DNA from: Marinobacter antarcticus
GTDB taxonomy: Bacteria > Pseudomonadota > Gammaproteobacteria > Pseudomonadales > Oleiphilaceae
Reading direction: 5' to 3'
Assembly: GCF_900142385.1 (NCBI RefSeq)
Contig: NZ_FRAQ01000001.1
Span: forward strand, 620,001-684,000
DNA length: 64,000 bases
Part shown: piece by piece, positions 26,360 to 34,852 of the stretch
Numbering within the stretch: position 1 is the stretch's first letter
Layout: each line of letters starts with the position of its first letter
The notes under the pieces: generated by a model
The model's input: only the letters and a program-made list of their open reading frames with translations
Told to the model about the DNA's origin: nothing
The model's database searches: none
Program-made: the position numbers and the translations under genes

Positions 26360-27883
26360 ATGAACCAGCCAAAAGGTATTTCTTGGTGGTCCTTTGAGGA
26401 TAAACTTAATCCTATTCGGATTTTGGAGGAGACTCATCAAAAAAAGTATATTATTAGTTACCTTTCTGGTGCTGGCGCTAAAACTATTTTGGTAGAAGAA
26501 AATTATTTTGATCGAGATTATTTGGATGAATTCTCTAGTTTTTATTCGCGTGTAGCTGTTGGTTATCCCAATGTCTGTAAAAGGCTGCACATTTTTGGCC
26601 CAAACGAAATCGATAGAGATGGTTTTTTAGAAAGTTTGAATGCGAGCGATGAAGAGAAAGTTCTTCAAAATAATTACCTTGGATTTATAGTCTTACGACC
26701 AATTCCCTCTGCGCCATTTGGGCGAACTGTTCTTGCTTTATATCCTGATAAAATGCCTGAAACTCCAAGAATCACTGAGCCTGCTCGGGACTACCATGTT
26801 CACATTGCTGGAGTTCAGTTATCTGTGAAAGGCTTGGCTTGGCAACAGCAAGATACAGGAGTAGCTGCCTGTGCCACTATAGGTTTGTGGACAATGTTTC
26901 ACTCCTCTGCGCTAGATGATCACCATGCAATCCCCACAACAGCCGAGATCACAACGTCCGCTGAGCAATTTGGAGCGAGGGCATTTCCGTCAAAGGGAAT
27001 GACGATGAATCAGATACTTGAAGCGATCCATCGGCAAAATTTTAATCCAGTCGCAGTATCTGGCGATATCAATAAGGGTGGTGTTGTTGTTGGGTTTTCT
27101 GAAAAAAGATTTTCTATAAATTGTATGTCCTTCATTAGGTCAGGATATCCAGTTCTTTTGTTAGGACATAATGGATCTGGTGGTCATGCGATTTGTTTGG
27201 TCGGCGCACGTGAGAATCAAGTTGGTGAAGATAATAATGAGGCAGTATGCGCGGAGGATGAAAATTCTATATATTTCTATGTGCATGACGACAACTATGG
27301 GCCCAACATTCGCTTTCGCTTAAAGATGAATAATGGAATTTCCTATTTATCGGCCGAGCCTCCAGCATACGTTCAACCGGGATATCCAGACCAAGAAACG
27401 TGTTTTTTTCCCACCCATTTGATTGTTGCTACTAACAAGGATGTAAGGGTGGACGCTGATGATTTGTACTTGAGAGCTGAAAGGTGTGCATCGATTATTT
27501 ATGTGATTTTGGAGTCGATCTTGAAAGCAAACAATCAAGAATCTATCCCGGTTATTTTTAATGCCCGCTTCATGCTATTGAGGGACTACATGGGAAAGGT
27601 TTTGGCTCAGGTAGTGCCACCAGCCATACTTGGCCTCACGCGGTTAGAAATTCATGAAAAGGCTCTTCCAATGAGTTTGCACATTGGTGTCGCTCGCATT
27701 GCTCTTAGAGACGGATCAGTAATTTGCGATGTGATTCATGATACGACAGATTCTAGTCGGAACATGTCGGTATTCGTCAGTATAATTTACGAAAAGGCAC
27801 TCTTTGACTACCTTCAGAACATCGAGCCAGCATCGAGGACAAGCATCGGGTTATCGGAAACTTTAGTCGCTGCATTTGAATGA
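26360..27883 (+). CDS. Papain/C39-like cysteine-protease-fold protein, candidate defence effector
   Basis: 507 residues from ATG 26360 (GGAG 5 bp upstream). The central third looks like a papain-fold protease. Q162-Q164 lie in AWQQQDTGVAACATIGLW with the probable nucleophile C171. H276 lies in GSGGHAICLVGA, and D310/N312 in YVHDDNYGP. The N-terminal 150 residues and the C-terminal 180 residues match nothing I know. No signal peptide is present, so it should act in the cytoplasm. Base composition is markedly AT-richer than its neighbours, suggesting recent acquisition. Its position beside an AbiJ-type gene at the transposon end fits a defence effector; this is inference. Family membership from motifs is moderate, function unknown. 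Confidence 0.6.
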   Translation: MNQPKGISWWSFEDKLNPIRILEETHQKKYIISYLSGAGAKTILVEENYFDRDYLDEFSSFYSRVAVGYPNVCKRLHIFGPNEIDRDGFLESLNASDEEKVLQNNYLGFIVLRPIPSAPFGRTVLALYPDKMPETPRITEPARDYHVHIAGVQLSVKGLAWQQQDTGVAACATIGLWTMFHSSALDDHHAIPTTAEITTSAEQFGARAFPSKGMTMNQILEAIHRQNFNPVAVSGDINKGGVVVGFSEKRFSINCMSFIRSGYPVLLLGHNGSGGHAICLVGARENQVGEDNNEAVCAEDENSIYFYVHDDNYGPNIRFRLKMNNGISYLSAEPPAYVQPGYPDQETCFFPTHLIVATNKDVRVDADDLYLRAERCASIIYVILESILKANNQESIPVIFNARFMLLRDYMGKVLAQVVPPAILGLTRLEIHEKALPMSLHIGVARIALRDGSVICDVIHDTTDSSRNMSVFVSIIYEKALFDYLQNIEPASRTSIGLSETLVAAFE

Positions 27884-27917
27884 ACTGGTTAGATTATTAC
27901 TTCTAATAGCGACGAAA

Positions 27918-28054
27918 AATATCAAACTTTAATGCCCGATTCTCCCTAAAGGCTGAATGGAAAAGATCTAGAAAGTATCAAACTTTACCCCTTTTGGGGG
28001 GTAGGAGTTCGCGTAAGTGCCGATTTTATTATCAAACTTTAATGTCCGCTGACA
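27918..28054. repeat. Transposon end with three TnsB-like binding sites
   Basis: The core ATCAAACTTTA occurs at 27921, 27977 and 28031, spaced 56 and 54 bp. The outermost copy continues to AATGTCCGCTGACA, so read inward the end starts TGTCAGCGGACATTAAAGTT. This resembles Tn7 ends (5'-TGT and a GACAATAAAGT-type TnsB site). Three separated sites are the layout of the Tn7 left end. The element should therefore stop at 28054. Confidence 0.85.
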
Positions 28055-28062
28055 GTGGAGAT

Positions 28063-29430
28063 ATGAATCAACAGTCTGGCTTGGCACCTGTGGATCTGTC
28101 AGAGGCGACGTTGTCGTCGCTGCTTGATGGGATACGCCAGAACAAATGGCATGCGAGCCAGCTGCTTGAGACATGCCTTGGCAACATAGACCGGTATGAT
28201 GACCCTGCCAATCAGGTTTATACGGCGCGCTTTGATCGCACAGCAAAAGCTGAAGCGGCCGCCATCGATGCGCTCCAGAAAGGCAAGGTTCCTCTGGGGG
28301 AGCTTGCCGGGCTGCCGATAGCTCTCAAGGTTTTGTTTGATGTTGCCGGTGAAGTGACCCACTCGGGATCCAAATGGTGGACTCAGCAGGCGCAGAGTGA
28401 CGCGCTAATTGTCTCGCGCCTGCGCCGGGCGGGAGCTGTTATCACAGGGCATACCAACATGACCGAGTTCGCATACTCCGGTCTGGGGCTCAATCCCCAC
28501 TATGGCACGCCGGTAAATCCGATTGCACAGGGCCGGATATGTGGCGGTTCCTCGTCGGGAGCAGCAGCTGCGGTAGCGCAGGGAATGGCCGTTGCGGCCA
28601 TTGGTAGTGATACCGGCGGGTCCGTGCGTATTCCGGCTACATTCTGCGGCCTTGTGGGTTTCAAGCCTTCTCAGCAACGCATACCCCGTGAGGGTGTATT
28701 CCGTTTATCCCAAAGTCTTGATTCCATTGGTCCCATTGCTCGCAGCGTGGACTGCTGTGATCGCCTGGATGCGGTTATGGCTGGCGAACGCTGGCAAAAG
28801 CGCACGCCAGCAGATCTGCGCGGTCGTCGTTTTGTGGTCCCGGCCAATTACATGCTGGATGAATTGTCCCCGGGGGTTGCCGAAGCGTTCGCCCGTAGCC
28901 TCCGTAAACTGCGTGAGCGCGGCGCCCGGATTGTGGAAGCACCGGTGCCGGTGCTGGATACCTTGCCTGAGCTCCTGAAGGGTGGGGGACTTACAGCGGC
29001 TGAGAGCTATCACGTTCACCGACGCTGGCTGCAGCAACACGGAGAGGATTACGACCCACAGATACGCCAGCGCATGGAGCGGGGTGCCAGCATCAGCGCG
29101 GCTGATTACCTGGATCTACAACATCTCCGGGCCGAACGGGAAAAGCAGGCAGAGGAATGGCTTGGCGCGTATGACGGCCTACTTGCACCTACCATAGCCA
29201 TTGAGCCGCCCCTGTTGACGGAGCTTGAAAACGACGCGGAGTACGCGCGGCTGAACCTTCTTGTTCTGCGAAACACGACCGTGGCGAATCTGCTCGATCT
29301 GTGTGCTATTACGCTCCCGAACCACCAGTATGGCGACTTGCCAAGTGGCCTGATGCTGGTTGGTCGTAATGGCTCAGACATGGCCGTGCTTGGTATCGCG
29401 CAGGCGATGGAAAAGGCACTGAAGCTGTGA
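28063..29430 (+). CDS. Amidase-signature hydrolase
   Basis: 455 residues from ATG 28063. The amidase-signature Ser-cisSer-Lys triad is visible: K89 in ALKVLFDV, a serine in the GGSSSGAAAA run (163-165) and S187 in SDTGGSVRIPA. Such enzymes hydrolyse linear amides or act in allophanate/urea-type pathways. It overlaps pxpB by GTGA and is in an operon with pxpB and pxpC, so an amide linked to 5-oxoproline or allophanate metabolism is plausible. The Tn7-like end lies 8 bp upstream, so its native promoter has been displaced. A fused ATG at 28042, inside the transposon end, is also in frame. Confidence 0.88.
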   Translation: MNQQSGLAPVDLSEATLSSLLDGIRQNKWHASQLLETCLGNIDRYDDPANQVYTARFDRTAKAEAAAIDALQKGKVPLGELAGLPIALKVLFDVAGEVTHSGSKWWTQQAQSDALIVSRLRRAGAVITGHTNMTEFAYSGLGLNPHYGTPVNPIAQGRICGGSSSGAAAAVAQGMAVAAIGSDTGGSVRIPATFCGLVGFKPSQQRIPREGVFRLSQSLDSIGPIARSVDCCDRLDAVMAGERWQKRTPADLRGRRFVVPANYMLDELSPGVAEAFARSLRKLRERGARIVEAPVPVLDTLPELLKGGGLTAAESYHVHRRWLQQHGEDYDPQIRQRMERGASISAADYLDLQHLRAEREKQAEEWLGAYDGLLAPTIAIEPPLLTELENDAEYARLNLLVLRNTTVANLLDLCAITLPNHQYGDLPSGLMLVGRNGSDMAVLGIAQAMEKALKL

Positions 29431-30140
29431 GCTTGAAGCCGGTGCTCGAATCCGCTGGGCTGGATAGCTGGATCATAAGGCTGTTCGAGGATATCGATGA
29501 GCACAACCTGCCCTGGTTATCCGCGCTTTCACGCCGGTGTGAGCAGGCGTTTGGTGATGCGCTGATCGATCTGGTGCCTTCCTATACCACGCTTCTGGTT
29601 GTTTTCGATCCGTTGATGCTATCGCCATCTCAGGCCCGGACAATGATTTGCCGGATACTCGCGGATCTGGAACCGGAAGACAACACCCATGCTGGAAAGA
29701 TACACGAGCTCCAAACCTGGTACGACGCCAGTGTAGGCCCGGAACTGACAAGGGTGGCTGAGCATGCCGGGATGGCGGTCAGCGACGTGATCGACGCCCA
29801 CAGTCAGCAGGTATATCGGGTTTTTGCCCTGGGATTTGCCCCCGGCTTTGCTTTTATGGGGTTAACCGATCCTCGCCTTGAGTGTGGCAGGCTTGATACG
29901 CCCCGCCGGCGTGTACCGCCGGGTAGTGTGGCCATGGCCGGCCGCCAGACAGCCGCGTATCCGACGGCAACGCCCGGGGGCTGGAACCTTCTGGGGCGCA
30001 CTAATGCCAGGCTGTTTGACCGGAAGCGTGAGGGCTTCAGCCTATTGAGGGTGGGCGATCAGGTGCGGTTTAGGCCCGTCAGCCGTGAAGAATTTGAACG
30101 TGAGGGCGGGGATACTACGCCTATGGAGCCGTTAGTATGA
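29427..30140 (+). CDS. pxpB: 5-oxoprolinase subunit PxpB (KipI/allophanate-hydrolase subunit 1 family)
   Basis: 237 residues, GTG start overlapping the amidase stop. Family motifs are YTTLLVVFDP near residue 50, RVFALGFAPGFAFMGL and LDTPRRRVPPGSVAMAG, then TPGGWNLLGRT. PxpB works with PxpC and PxpA to cleave 5-oxoproline with ATP in most bacteria. No pxpA is in the window; the neighbour is an amidase instead, so this set may use another amide. Confidence 0.88.
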   Translation: MSLKPVLESAGLDSWIIRLFEDIDEHNLPWLSALSRRCEQAFGDALIDLVPSYTTLLVVFDPLMLSPSQARTMICRILADLEPEDNTHAGKIHELQTWYDASVGPELTRVAEHAGMAVSDVIDAHSQQVYRVFALGFAPGFAFMGLTDPRLECGRLDTPRRRVPPGSVAMAGRQTAAYPTATPGGWNLLGRTNARLFDRKREGFSLLRVGDQVRFRPVSREEFEREGGDTTPMEPLV

Positions 30141-31099
30141 GGCCGCAGACCAACCCCGAACCGTGTATCAAAGTATTGCGTGCCGGGCCCCTTGCGTTGC
30201 TGCAAGACAGCGGAAGATTTGGTGTCCGCCACCTGGGTGTTACTCAGGGTGGCCCGGCGGATCAGTACTCCTGGGCCTGGGCGAACCACCTTACCGGCAA
30301 CCCCTGGGGTACCGCCAACCTGGAGATTACCTTCGGAGGCCTGCAGCTGGTTGCCGTGAGAGATCTGCAAATAGCCATTACCGGCGCTGACCTGGGCGCA
30401 ACCATAGATCAAAAGCCTGTTCCACTTTGGCAACGGATAAGCTGGAAAGCAGGGGAGACCCTGGCATTTGCCGCGCCGGTGAGCGGGCTCCGGGCGTATC
30501 TGGCCGTTTGTGGCGGATTTGTAGCCGAGCCTGTATTGGGGAGCGTGGCCTGCGTAACCCGGGAAGAACTGGGTGGCTTCGGCGGCATCGGCGCGAAACT
30601 GGCAATGGGTGATCAGCTGTCTGTTTACAACACAGAGCTGCATGGTGGCGAGGGGCCTACACAGGCACCCCGAACGGCGATACCTGATTTTAGCCAGCCG
30701 GCTGTTCTGGACCTGCTGCCGGGTGCCCAGATTGCACACTTCACCGGCCGCAGTCTGTTCGACGCATTCAACACCTGGTGGCAGGTTGATGACCGCGCCG
30801 ACCGCATGGGTGTTCGCCTCACCGGCCCCAGGCTAAACTGCAAGATCAGCACTCTTGTTTCAGAGGGTATTAACCTCGGTGGCGTGCAGGTGCCGCCGGA
30901 TGGTCAGCCGATCGTGTTATTGAATGATCGTCAGACCATTGGTGGTTATCCCCGGCTTGGCTCCCTTTCACCTTTGTCGGCTTCGCGACTGGCCCAGTGT
31001 TTACCGAAAGAACACGTAAAGCTGGCGGCTAAAGGCAGTGATGCTGCACTTGCACAGTACCGTTCGTTCAGGGCTCTTTTTAACTCCGCTTCCCGTTAG
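30137..31099 (+). CDS. pxpC: 5-oxoprolinase subunit PxpC (KipA/allophanate-hydrolase subunit 2 family)
   Basis: 320 residues, ATG overlapping the pxpB stop (ATGA). Motifs are AGPLALLQDSGRFGVRHLGV at the start, LEITFGGLQL, ADRMGVRLTGP and GINLGGVQVPPDGQPIVLLN. It forms a complex with PxpB. The gene is complete. Confidence 0.88.
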   Translation: MRPQTNPEPCIKVLRAGPLALLQDSGRFGVRHLGVTQGGPADQYSWAWANHLTGNPWGTANLEITFGGLQLVAVRDLQIAITGADLGATIDQKPVPLWQRISWKAGETLAFAAPVSGLRAYLAVCGGFVAEPVLGSVACVTREELGGFGGIGAKLAMGDQLSVYNTELHGGEGPTQAPRTAIPDFSQPAVLDLLPGAQIAHFTGRSLFDAFNTWWQVDDRADRMGVRLTGPRLNCKISTLVSEGINLGGVQVPPDGQPIVLLNDRQTIGGYPRLGSLSPLSASRLAQCLPKEHVKLAAKGSDAALAQYRSFRALFNSASR

Positions 31100-31245
31100 C
31101 GCGCGAGTAATGCCCCAGCAACGGCAGTACTAAAGGATGGGGCTATCCTGTATCTTTGTCGAATTCACAGGCACAGAAATATCAAGGAAGATACAAGCTT
31201 GTTGCCACATACTGTTTTCGCCCGCTAACTCAGAAGAACTCCGCA

Positions 31246-32751
31246 ATGCCCACAACCCTGTTTTCCGCCTTTACCAGCAATTTTCTTGGTAAGTCCCCCG
31301 TTTGGTACAAGCAGATTATTGTGCTGTTTCTGATTGCCAACCCGATTGTGATGTATCTGCTGGGGCCCGTTACCGCGGGCTGGCTTTTAATCGCCGAGTT
31401 TATCTTTACCCTCGCCATGGCTCTGAAGTGCTATCCGTTGTTGCCCGGCGGCTTGCTGGCGGCAGAGGCGCTGCTGATTGGCCTCACCACAGCCGATGCC
31501 GTGTATCTGGAAGTGCTGACCAACTTCCCGGTTATTCTGTTGTTGATGTTCATGGTGGCCGGCATCTATTTTATGCAGGATTTGCTGCTGGTTGCGTTTA
31601 CCCAGATCCTGGTCGGCGTGCGTTCCAAATCTGCCCTCTCGCTCCTGTTCTGCAGTGCAGCAGCGTTGCTTTCAGCCTTTCTGGATGCCCTGACGGTGAC
31701 CGCCGTTATCATCAGCGTTGCCGTCGGATTTTTCTCCGTCTATCACAAGGTGGCATCCGGTAAGGGCTATCAAAGCAGCGATCATAATGCGGACAGTGAT
31801 GAGGAAGTGGTTGAGCTGCACCGGGAGGATCTGGAAAATTTCCGGGCATTTCTGCGCAGCCTGCTGATGCATGGCGCCATTGGCACCGCTCTTGGCGGCG
31901 TTGCGACCATGGTCGGTGAACCCCAGAATCTGCTGATCGCCAAGGTTGTGGACTGGAACTTTGTCGAGTTTTTTCTGCATATGGCGCCGGTGAGCCTGCC
32001 CGTGCTGGCAGCCGGGCTGCTAACCTGCTGGGTGCTGGAGAAGATGCGCTGGTTTGGCTATGGCGGACGGCTTCCGAAACCCGTCAGGAGGGTATTGGAA
32101 GAGTTTGCCGACAATGAACGCACAAAGCGCACCAAGGCCGATCAGGCCGCGCTTTGGGTACAGGCGATTGCGGCGGTCATACTGGTGCTTGGTCTGGCCC
32201 TGCATGTGGCAGAAGTGGGCCTGATTGGCCTGCTGGTTATTATTCTCATCACCTCGTTTACCGGGGTTACCGGCGAACATCAGATCGGCAAAGCCTTTCA
32301 GGAGTCACTGCCGTTTACCTCCTTGCTGGTGGTGTTTTTTGCCGTGGTGGCAGTGATTCACGAACAGCACCTGTTCAAGCCAATTATTGACTACGTATTG
32401 TCGCTTCCAGAAAGCCAGCAGCCAGGCATGTTCTTTATTGCCAACGGGCTGCTCTCAATGATCAGCGACAACGTGTTTGTTGCGACGGTGTATATCAGCG
32501 AGGTCAAACAGGCCCTGGACGCCGGCAGTATCAGCTATGAACACTTTCAGGATCTGGCAGTCGCCATCAACACTGGAACTAATCTGCCAAGCGTAGCAAC
32601 GCCAAACGGGCAGGCCGCCTTCCTGTTTCTGCTGACCTCAGCCATTGCACCACTGGTGCGGCTTTCGTATGGAAGGATGGTCGTGATGGCGTTCCCGTAT
32701 ACCTTGGTGATGGGCGGAGTCGGCTTGTATATGGTTAGCTATCATATCTGA
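31246..32751 (+). CDS. nhaB: Na+/H+ antiporter NhaB
   Basis: 501 residues from ATG 31246, the usual NhaB opening ([18 protein letters not shown]). About a dozen hydrophobic segments run through the protein, with the diagnostic [19 protein letters not shown] and [19 protein letters not shown] stretches. NhaB exports Na+ in exchange for protons at the inner membrane and supports life in salty water. The gene stands alone, 147 bp after pxpC. Confidence 0.92.
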   Translation: MPTTLFSAFTSNFLGKSPVWYKQIIVLFLIANPIVMYLLGPVTAGWLLIAEFIFTLAMALKCYPLLPGGLLAAEALLIGLTTADAVYLEVLTNFPVILLLMFMVAGIYFMQDLLLVAFTQILVGVRSKSALSLLFCSAAALLSAFLDALTVTAVIISVAVGFFSVYHKVASGKGYQSSDHNADSDEEVVELHREDLENFRAFLRSLLMHGAIGTALGGVATMVGEPQNLLIAKVVDWNFVEFFLHMAPVSLPVLAAGLLTCWVLEKMRWFGYGGRLPKPVRRVLEEFADNERTKRTKADQAALWVQAIAAVILVLGLALHVAEVGLIGLLVIILITSFTGVTGEHQIGKAFQESLPFTSLLVVFFAVVAVIHEQHLFKPIIDYVLSLPESQQPGMFFIANGLLSMISDNVFVATVYISEVKQALDAGSISYEHFQDLAVAINTGTNLPSVATPNGQAAFLFLLTSAIAPLVRLSYGRMVVMAFPYTLVMGGVGLYMVSYHI

Positions 32752-32856
32752 TGGTTAGTCGTTGTTTTGATGTGACAGCCGGTATTTTTTTCAGGCAGGT
32801 CTGCTAACCTCCGCTTACGCTGTTCATCAATCCGTATATTTCAATTTGTTGGTGTT

Positions 32857-33690
32857 ATGTCCAGATCCTTGAAATCATTTTTGCTCCCAGGCGGGCTTCC
32901 GGTTTCAGGGCCCCGGTTGGTAATTATCTTTGCATGGCTGGCGATCGCCGTTCTGGCAAGACCCGTTTGGGCCGACGTTGACCCGTATAAGCTGCGCATT
33001 GGCTACACCGAGTTTCCTCCCCTCGAATACCAGAACGAACGTAGTGAGCCTGCAGGGCAATTTATCGAGCTCACGCGAAAAGTCGTGAAAGAAGCGGGTT
33101 ATGAGGCAGAGTTTATTTACCTGCCGGTCAGCCGAATCTACCTGTATCTGAAAGATGGAACGGTAGATCTCTGGCCCGGACTGTCCGGAGTGCCTGGCAT
33201 TCAGGGGGAGGTTCTTGAAAGCTGGGTCAATGCTGATCCTGTGCAATTGTTCGCCTGGTACCTTGAGGCTTCAGAGCCGCTGACACACTTTGACCAGCTT
33301 GCGGGGAAAACCGTTATCGTGATCAGTGGCTACACCTATGGCGGCCTGCTTTCATGGCTTGAAAGCTCTGAAAACATACGGCTTACTGAAGCCCCTAACA
33401 ATCGCGCAGCGCTCGAGATGCTCAAGCTGAAACGCGGTGATTACGTTCTGGATTACCGCCAGCCGCTTGAGGCAATCATGACCCAGCCATCGGACAGCAA
33501 GATTCGGGGGTCGGAACTGCGGTCGCGTTATTTGGCCTGGATGTATTCCCTGGCAAGCCCCAGGGCCGCGCTGCTCCGGGAACAATTCGACGATGCCTAT
33601 CTGCGACTTGTCGGCCGGGGTGAGGTGCCACCTGTCCGGGATTTCGATTCTGACTTCGTTATTCCCGGTTTTCCTGGAGGCCCGCGCTAG
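32857..33690 (+). CDS. Periplasmic substrate-binding protein (SBP_bac_3-like)
   Basis: 277 residues. A signal sequence (LVIIFAWLAIAVLARPVWA) is followed by LRIGYTEFPPLEYQNE and a two-lobe binding-protein layout with LYLKDGTVDLWPGLSG and GKTVIVISGYTYGG. No permease or ATPase gene is adjacent, so it may be a solitary sensor-type binding protein. A related stand-alone protein is encoded at 57227-58033. Confidence 0.8.
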   Translation: MSRSLKSFLLPGGLPVSGPRLVIIFAWLAIAVLARPVWADVDPYKLRIGYTEFPPLEYQNERSEPAGQFIELTRKVVKEAGYEAEFIYLPVSRIYLYLKDGTVDLWPGLSGVPGIQGEVLESWVNADPVQLFAWYLEASEPLTHFDQLAGKTVIVISGYTYGGLLSWLESSENIRLTEAPNNRAALEMLKLKRGDYVLDYRQPLEAIMTQPSDSKIRGSELRSRYLAWMYSLASPRAALLREQFDDAYLRLVGRGEVPPVRDFDSDFVIPGFPGGPR

Positions 33691-33695
33691 GAAGG

Positions 33696-34436
33696 TTATG
33701 AGTCCGGATTTGCAGGGCTGAGAGTGATATCGCCATACCAGGCGGTTGCCTGCTCACCGGTGTTGTCTGAATCCGACATGATCGCGATACCCCGGATCGG
33801 CGGCGGGCTTTCACCGAAGGCCTCGCGGTAATCTGCAACAATATCCCGTTCGATGCTTACCCACTCACCAGCCTGCTGGCTGCCTGAATTGACAGCAATC
33901 ATCACGGTTTTGTCTGTATAGGGGTTGGTAATAAACTCGCCCTCCGGCAGGGTATTTGCCCAGATGTAGTTCAGGGCATTGCCCGGCAACTCCTCGCCGA
34001 ATAACAGCTCCACCGTTTTACGCTTCGCACGCTCGAAAAAACCCGCTTTATCGGGCTGGAACTCAAAGGCGACGTAAATCCGGGCAGGGTAGTCATCGCC
34101 GGATTTTTTCCGGGCATCGCCTTTCTCAAATACATTGGACACCTTCCACTTCCAGCTCAGCATCAGCGAGCCTTCCGGCTTTATATTCAGCCGGGTGATC
34201 AGGCCGGAAGCACCGCCGGAGGTTTGCGCTTTTACCACCTGAGCGTCGTTCTCGCGGATCAATTCGTAGCGCGAGTGCTGATCTATGTTGGGAAACTCCA
34301 GCGGCTCCCAGCCATCTGAAAGCGACGTCATTTTCGAGAATGTCGGAAGCAATGACTCCTGTGCCAGCAATTGGGAAGAGGTCAGACTGAATGCCGCAAG
34401 CAGCAGCCAGATAACAGGGCGGGTGTTGATGTGCAT
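33696..34436 (-). CDS. DUF3047 secreted protein
   Basis: 246 residues from the start at 34436, which gives a signal peptide (PVIWLLLAAFSLTSSQLLAQ). The mature protein has WKVSNVFEKGDARKKSGDDY, AFEFQPDK and IVADYREAFGESPPPIRGIA, typical of DUF3047. These are periplasmic proteins of unknown function. Its promoter is divergent from the nrdA riboswitch region. A longer reading to 34733 would run back through the riboswitch and is unlikely. Confidence 0.85.
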   Translation of the reverse strand: MHINTRPVIWLLLAAFSLTSSQLLAQESLLPTFSKMTSLSDGWEPLEFPNIDQHSRYELIRENDAQVVKAQTSGGASGLITRLNIKPEGSLMLSWKWKVSNVFEKGDARKKSGDDYPARIYVAFEFQPDKAGFFERAKRKTVELLFGEELPGNALNYIWANTLPEGEFITNPYTDKTVMIAVNSGSQQAGEWVSIERDIVADYREAFGESPPPIRGIAIMSDSDNTGEQATAWYGDITLSPANPDS

Positions 34437-34540
34437 GAATTCGTCCCACTTTGCAGTGTGTCTGTGACAGACCGGCGGATTGAGGGAAAGTGCCTTGTCC
34501 TTCATATTCTTCCCGTATATAGTGCCGAAATCCTTGGTTA

Positions 34541-34700
34541 GATACCAGATATGGTATCGGGAATCCGGTGAGAATCCGGAACTGACGCGCAGCGGTATTG
34601 GGGAACGAGCGTGGCATAAAGACACTGGCTCAGGCCGGGAAGTCGCCACGCAAGGCAGAACCTGCAGGTTCATGCTCCTGAGTCCGAAGACCTGCCAGGG
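34541..34700 (+). promoter_or_regulatory. Cobalamin (B12) riboswitch upstream of nrdAB
   Basis: The conserved core elements appear in order: GGGAATCCGGTGAGAATCCG, AACTGACGCGCAGCGGTA, GACACTGG (variant B12 box), GGCCGGGAAGTCGC and CTGAGTCCGAAGACCTGCC. The element ends about 150 bp before nrdA. B12 binding normally lowers expression of the downstream gene, here the B12-independent class Ia reductase. Confidence 0.92.
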
Positions 34701-34852
34701 AAGACTGCACCTTCGCGACTCAGGCGCCTGCATCTGGCCCTACAAGGTGAGCAGCAACGAACACGGCACTGTCACAGCCATCACTGGCTGGTGCTGGTTT
34801 GTCCTGCGTACGCGAAGGTTACAGAACTCACGCGTATTCAGGAGATAACGGT

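Larger units (their letters stand above)
1..28054 (+). mobile_element. Tn7-like transposon, one end outside the window
   Basis: tnsA (partial), tnsB and tnsC lie at the left, tnsD and tnsE at 20920-24043, all on the same strand. A transposon end with three TnsB-like repeats closes the element at 28054. In Tn7 the tnsA side is the right end and the far side, with three spaced TnsB sites, is the left end; the same polarity holds here, so the missing end lies left of position 1. Unlike Tn7, about 16 kb of cargo separates tnsC from tnsD. No cas genes or CRISPR array are present, so this is not a CRISPR-associated transposon. Remnants of IS1380, IS66 and IS3 inside show the cargo accumulated in several steps. 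Confidence 0.9.

Noticed and set aside
26024..26360. Type III toxin-antitoxin (RNA repeat antitoxin)
   Set aside because: The terminator-before-effector layout is similar, but no tandem RNA repeats are present and the effector is not a ToxN-type nuclease.
1..28054. CRISPR-associated transposon
   Set aside because: No cas genes, Cascade or array; tnsD and tnsE explain targeting.
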